Assembly: GCA_020860885.1 (NCBI GenBank)
Contig: JAJBTS010000301.1
Span: 1-8,157 of the forward strand
Direction: 5' to 3'
Origin: Bacteroidales bacterium
Lineage (GTDB): Bacteria; Bacteroidota; Bacteroidia; Bacteroidales; Azobacteroidaceae
Length of the DNA stretch: 8,157 nt
Positions 6,074 through 8,157 of this stretch are shown here, piece by piece. Under the pieces are notes generated by a model. It had not been told where the DNA came from. It searched no databases and was given only the letters and a program-made list of their open reading frames with translations. Each line of letters begins with the position of its first letter. The first letter of the stretch is position 1. Position numbers and translations under genes: made by a program.

Positions 6074-7594
6074 CTAAATAGATATGTTATATTCGCAAGT
6101 ATTCGTAGAAAAATGGTAAATATTCATTTTTCTGTTTTCTCTTTCCGAAGGGCTTATATTTATCGGGCTTCCAATTAATTTACCTACATCTACTATATAA
6201 TTGTTTCCGGCTTTCTTTAGAAAATTATTTTTGATGTATGTGGTTTGGTAACTGAATTCCGGGTCGTAATGTGTAAGAGCAGAATTGATTATTTTGTATT
6301 CCAGAATATCTTCTATTTTTTCATTATGATAAAGGAAAGCTTCCAGTTTTAAGTTTTCTTTTTGTTCCTTTCGGGCTTTTTCGAAATCAGCTTTGTAATC
6401 CGAAGTAAGTTTTGACAGTCTTTTAGTCCGGGCTATTTCTTCCCAGAATGTTTCTTTAATGCCTAAGAATTCACGTAGTTCACCTTCGTAATCTTCATAC
6501 AACAACAGCATTTTTTGGAAAGCTTCTCTTCGGTCACCCATAATAATAGGATTCCTTTCTATGATCAGATCAGAATTTACGATCTTTGCGGATATATTTA
6601 TCGTCTCCTTGTTTTTTTCTGCGTCGGATACAGGCAAATGAAAAGGAGGAGGATTTTTACCTTTTGCAGACCCCTCTCTTGCATATTTTTCCACCTGTAT
6701 GGAAGAGACTTTTTGTCCTTCGTATTCTCCCGGTACGAACCATGCATGGGTAAAAGGAGAATAATAAAACAAATTCTTTGAAGGATCGGAAGCTTTTGTC
6801 AAAAAGAAATCCGAATCGTACCTGCTGAAAATATCTTCTGCATCCGATTCGTTTCTTCCGATAGTCATTCCTAAGGCTAAAGCATCGGTACGATTCAAAT
6901 AGAAAAGAAACCTCTCTAGAAATAAAATATACATGCGGGAATTAAATCTTTCAAAATTTCTCTTATTGCCCACCAGGATAGCTTCATCAGGAGACTGATA
7001 CATATAGTATCTGAATGCATAATAAATAAACGCATTGATTTCATCCGGACTGGCCTGAGGATGTTGTAATTTATAATCTTTTAATAATTTACTTATTTCA
7101 TTGGAAAAAGGTAAAGTATTTACTTTATTATACTGCCATATACCTGTTTCTGCAGAGGCGCTCCATTCGGTATCGCGGATAACGCGGCTGTAAGGTTTGT
7201 CTTTTTCAATGGAATTGAACAGGGGCCTGCTTCCCGGATGAGCGATGTTTCGATTTTCTACATTATAAATTTTCATTCGGATAGTAGGAGTTTCTCTCAG
7301 GGGAAATGTCCATAGTTTGTCTGTGATATACAGCAAGTCTTTTGCTTCCATATCCAGAATATTGATTTGATTGCTTGCATCTTTGGATACGTTGAAAGGC
7401 GGAGCTCCATTAATGGTTTTATATTCTACTGCCATCCGGTGACTAACCATGCAATGTACCGAATAGGATAGGACAGGTACTTTGTAAGCAAGGTGAAATA
7501 CCAATTCAGGAACATCTTCCCATACGCTTAACTTGAATTCGTCCGTTATAAAATAATCCAGGATATCCCCCACCTGTAATTCAGGGATGGCCAA
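6074..7594 (-). CDS. Central fragment of the broken DUF3857 protein (transglutaminase-like core)
   Basis: This 506-residue frame has no convincing start of its own. A TTG at 7592-7594 opens it, directly against a GGAGG that is too close to act as a ribosome site, and the frame is open further upstream as KQRR-LAIPEL. It contains the rest of the DUF3857 beta domain (about 1-120), a helical transglutaminase-like core (about 180-290, with NAFIYYAFRYYMYQSP, FNSRMYILFLERFLFYLN and FTHAWFVPGEYEGQ), and a long polar C-terminal part with a charged helix (about 380-425). Only two cysteines occur (Cys48 and one near 500), neither in the core. Without the first piece it lacks a signal peptide, so it is best treated as part of a pseudogene. 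Confidence 0.55.
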   Translation of the reverse strand: MAIPELQVGDILDYFITDEFKLSVWEDVPELVFHLAYKVPVLSYSVHCMVSHRMAVEYKTINGAPPFNVSKDASNQINILDMEAKDLLYITDKLWTFPLRETPTIRMKIYNVENRNIAHPGSRPLFNSIEKDKPYSRVIRDTEWSASAETGIWQYNKVNTLPFSNEISKLLKDYKLQHPQASPDEINAFIYYAFRYYMYQSPDEAILVGNKRNFERFNSRMYILFLERFLFYLNRTDALALGMTIGRNESDAEDIFSRYDSDFFLTKASDPSKNLFYYSPFTHAWFVPGEYEGQKVSSIQVEKYAREGSAKGKNPPPFHLPVSDAEKNKETINISAKIVNSDLIIERNPIIMGDRREAFQKMLLLYEDYEGELREFLGIKETFWEEIARTKRLSKLTSDYKADFEKARKEQKENLKLEAFLYHNEKIEDILEYKIINSALTHYDPEFSYQTTYIKNNFLKKAGNNYIVDVGKLIGSPINISPSERENRKMNIYHFSTNTCEYNISI

Positions 7595-8091
7595 CCTCCT
7601 TTGTTTGTTTTTTTCTCGTCCAGCAAAGAAGTAGCACGGGAAGCATCCACATCAATGATTCTTCCGTCCGGTTTTATAATCCTTGCTCCAATAGCCGAAG
7701 TAACTTCTTCTTTGAGGTTAAAGTAGGAGTTCTTTTTGAACTGTTGGAAATTAATTTCCGAATAACTCTCTAATGCTCGTTGGTCATTGATCTTTATGAC
7801 CCATCGCTCGGTATTGTTGTAATGAGGACGGTTGGATTTAGTAACGCTTAACTCCGGTTCATCCTCTTTGTATTTCTTTTTTAAACCTGCCGTAATATCG
7901 TTATGCCATGCAAGTATTACTATCGAGCAAGTATCGTACTTAGCAGGAACATCGTAATTGAAAAGAAAAGGATAATCCCACGACCATACTTCTTTCCTGA
8001 CTTCTTCGGCCCATTTTTCGTATTTATCATCTGCTTTTAATTGTGGTAAAAGACAAGATAGTATTAGGGCAAGCAAAATAATTTTTTTCAT
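7546..8091 (-). CDS. N-terminal fragment of the broken DUF3857 protein
   Basis: This 181-residue frame starts at ATG (8089-8091) with MKKIILLALILSCLLPQLKA, a signal peptide with a likely cleavage after Ala20; ILSC at 10-13 is a poor, very early lipobox, so a lipoprotein is less likely. Residues 21 to about 160 match the start of DUF3857 proteins, including the NTERWVIKINDQRALESYSEI and EEVTSAIGARIIKPDGRIIDVD stretches. The last roughly 18 residues (GGWPSLNYRWGISWIIL) come from reading past the A7 run in the wrong frame and are not part of the family. If expressed alone it would be an exported, truncated domain. Confidence 0.6.
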   Translation of the reverse strand: MKKIILLALILSCLLPQLKADDKYEKWAEEVRKEVWSWDYPFLFNYDVPAKYDTCSIVILAWHNDITAGLKKKYKEDEPELSVTKSNRPHYNNTERWVIKINDQRALESYSEINFQQFKKNSYFNLKEEVTSAIGARIIKPDGRIIDVDASRATSLLDEKKTNKGGWPSLNYRWGISWIIL

Positions 8092-8157
8092 AAAGTGTGA
8101 CTATTTTTTTGAGTTAGAATGATTTGTTCTCTATAGTGTGATTGTAACTTTTTAATA

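Larger units (their letters stand above)
5843..8091 (-). pseudogene. Secreted DUF3857/transglutaminase-like protein, broken by a frameshift and an amber codon
   Basis: Three minus-strand pieces form one protein of about 749 residues. Piece one (from 8091) has a signal peptide and a DUF3857-type start that runs to DGRIIDVDASRATSLLDEKK. At the A7 run (7608-7614) the frame moves by one base, and the other frame continues the family pattern as KQRRLAIPELQVGDILDYFI. Piece two holds the transglutaminase-like core and ends at TAG (6074-6076). The same frame continues as IPEGYNTNVNKDLNMQIK and ends at TGA (5843-5845), a 76-residue C-terminal beta domain (DUF3858-like, typical of the family). Proteins of this family are found across Bacteroidota, probably in the periplasm or at the surface, without a settled role. 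No cysteine lies in the transglutaminase core, so the enzyme function was probably already absent. A sequencing error could explain one lesion; both together suggest decay. Confidence 0.8.

Noticed and set aside
6074..6076. Genome-wide amber reassignment
   Set aside because: TAG ends the first gene at 286-288, and the same DUF3857 gene has a separate frameshift, so simple gene decay or error explains it better.
6515..6781. 88-codon plus-strand open frame inside the DUF3857 gene
   Set aside because: The opposite strand carries the family-matching protein; this frame is Cys/Phe/Arg-rich in a way typical of antisense translation.
8094..8143. AGTGTGAYT direct repeat (8094-8102 and 8135-8143) upstream of the DUF3857 gene
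   Set aside because: Two nine-base matches 41 bases apart in AT-rich DNA are not enough for an operator call, and no Bacteroidota promoter elements accompany them.

Overview
The window looks like chromosomal DNA from a member of the Bacteroidales (phylum Bacteroidota). The evidence is the style of RecG, of the IspD/XseB proteins and of the DUF3857-type secreted protein, plus an AT-leaning, A/T-rich intergenic composition without Shine-Dalgarno sites in front of most genes. Genus cannot be fixed from the sequence alone. No phage, conjugative, CRISPR or tRNA/rRNA gene is visible.

Layout: (1) 1-288 is the 3' end of an unrecognised gene running in from the left. (2) 515-2236 is a complete thiamine-diphosphate enzyme, closely similar to the phosphate-dependent pyruvate oxidase of lactobacilli (SpxB/POX type); an inverted repeat abuts its start codon. 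(3) 2237-2673 is a 437-bp non-coding stretch rich in structure: a long imperfect palindrome (2246-2397) that looks MITE- or REP-like, then a phased array of 23-bp units with a near-palindromic core (2413-2527), then the leader of the next operon. (4) 2674-5637 is a tightly packed three-gene operon, xseB-ispD-recG, whose genes overlap by 11 and 13 bases; it ends in a clear intrinsic terminator (5750-5806). (5) 5843-8091, on the minus strand and convergent with the operon, is a gene for a secreted DUF3857/transglutaminase-like protein. It is broken twice: by a one-base frameshift at an A7 run near codon 160 and by an in-frame amber codon 76 residues before its natural end.

Functionally, the operon groups housekeeping jobs: exonuclease VII small subunit, the CDP-methylerythritol step of the MEP isoprenoid pathway, and the RecG fork-remodelling helicase. 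The pyruvate oxidase would give acetyl phosphate, CO2 and, if oxygen is the acceptor, H2O2; this is notable for a lineage of mostly anaerobes. I see no clear new multi-gene system. The points most worth a second look are the 23-bp phased array, the MITE-like palindrome beside it, and the doubly interrupted DUF3857 gene.
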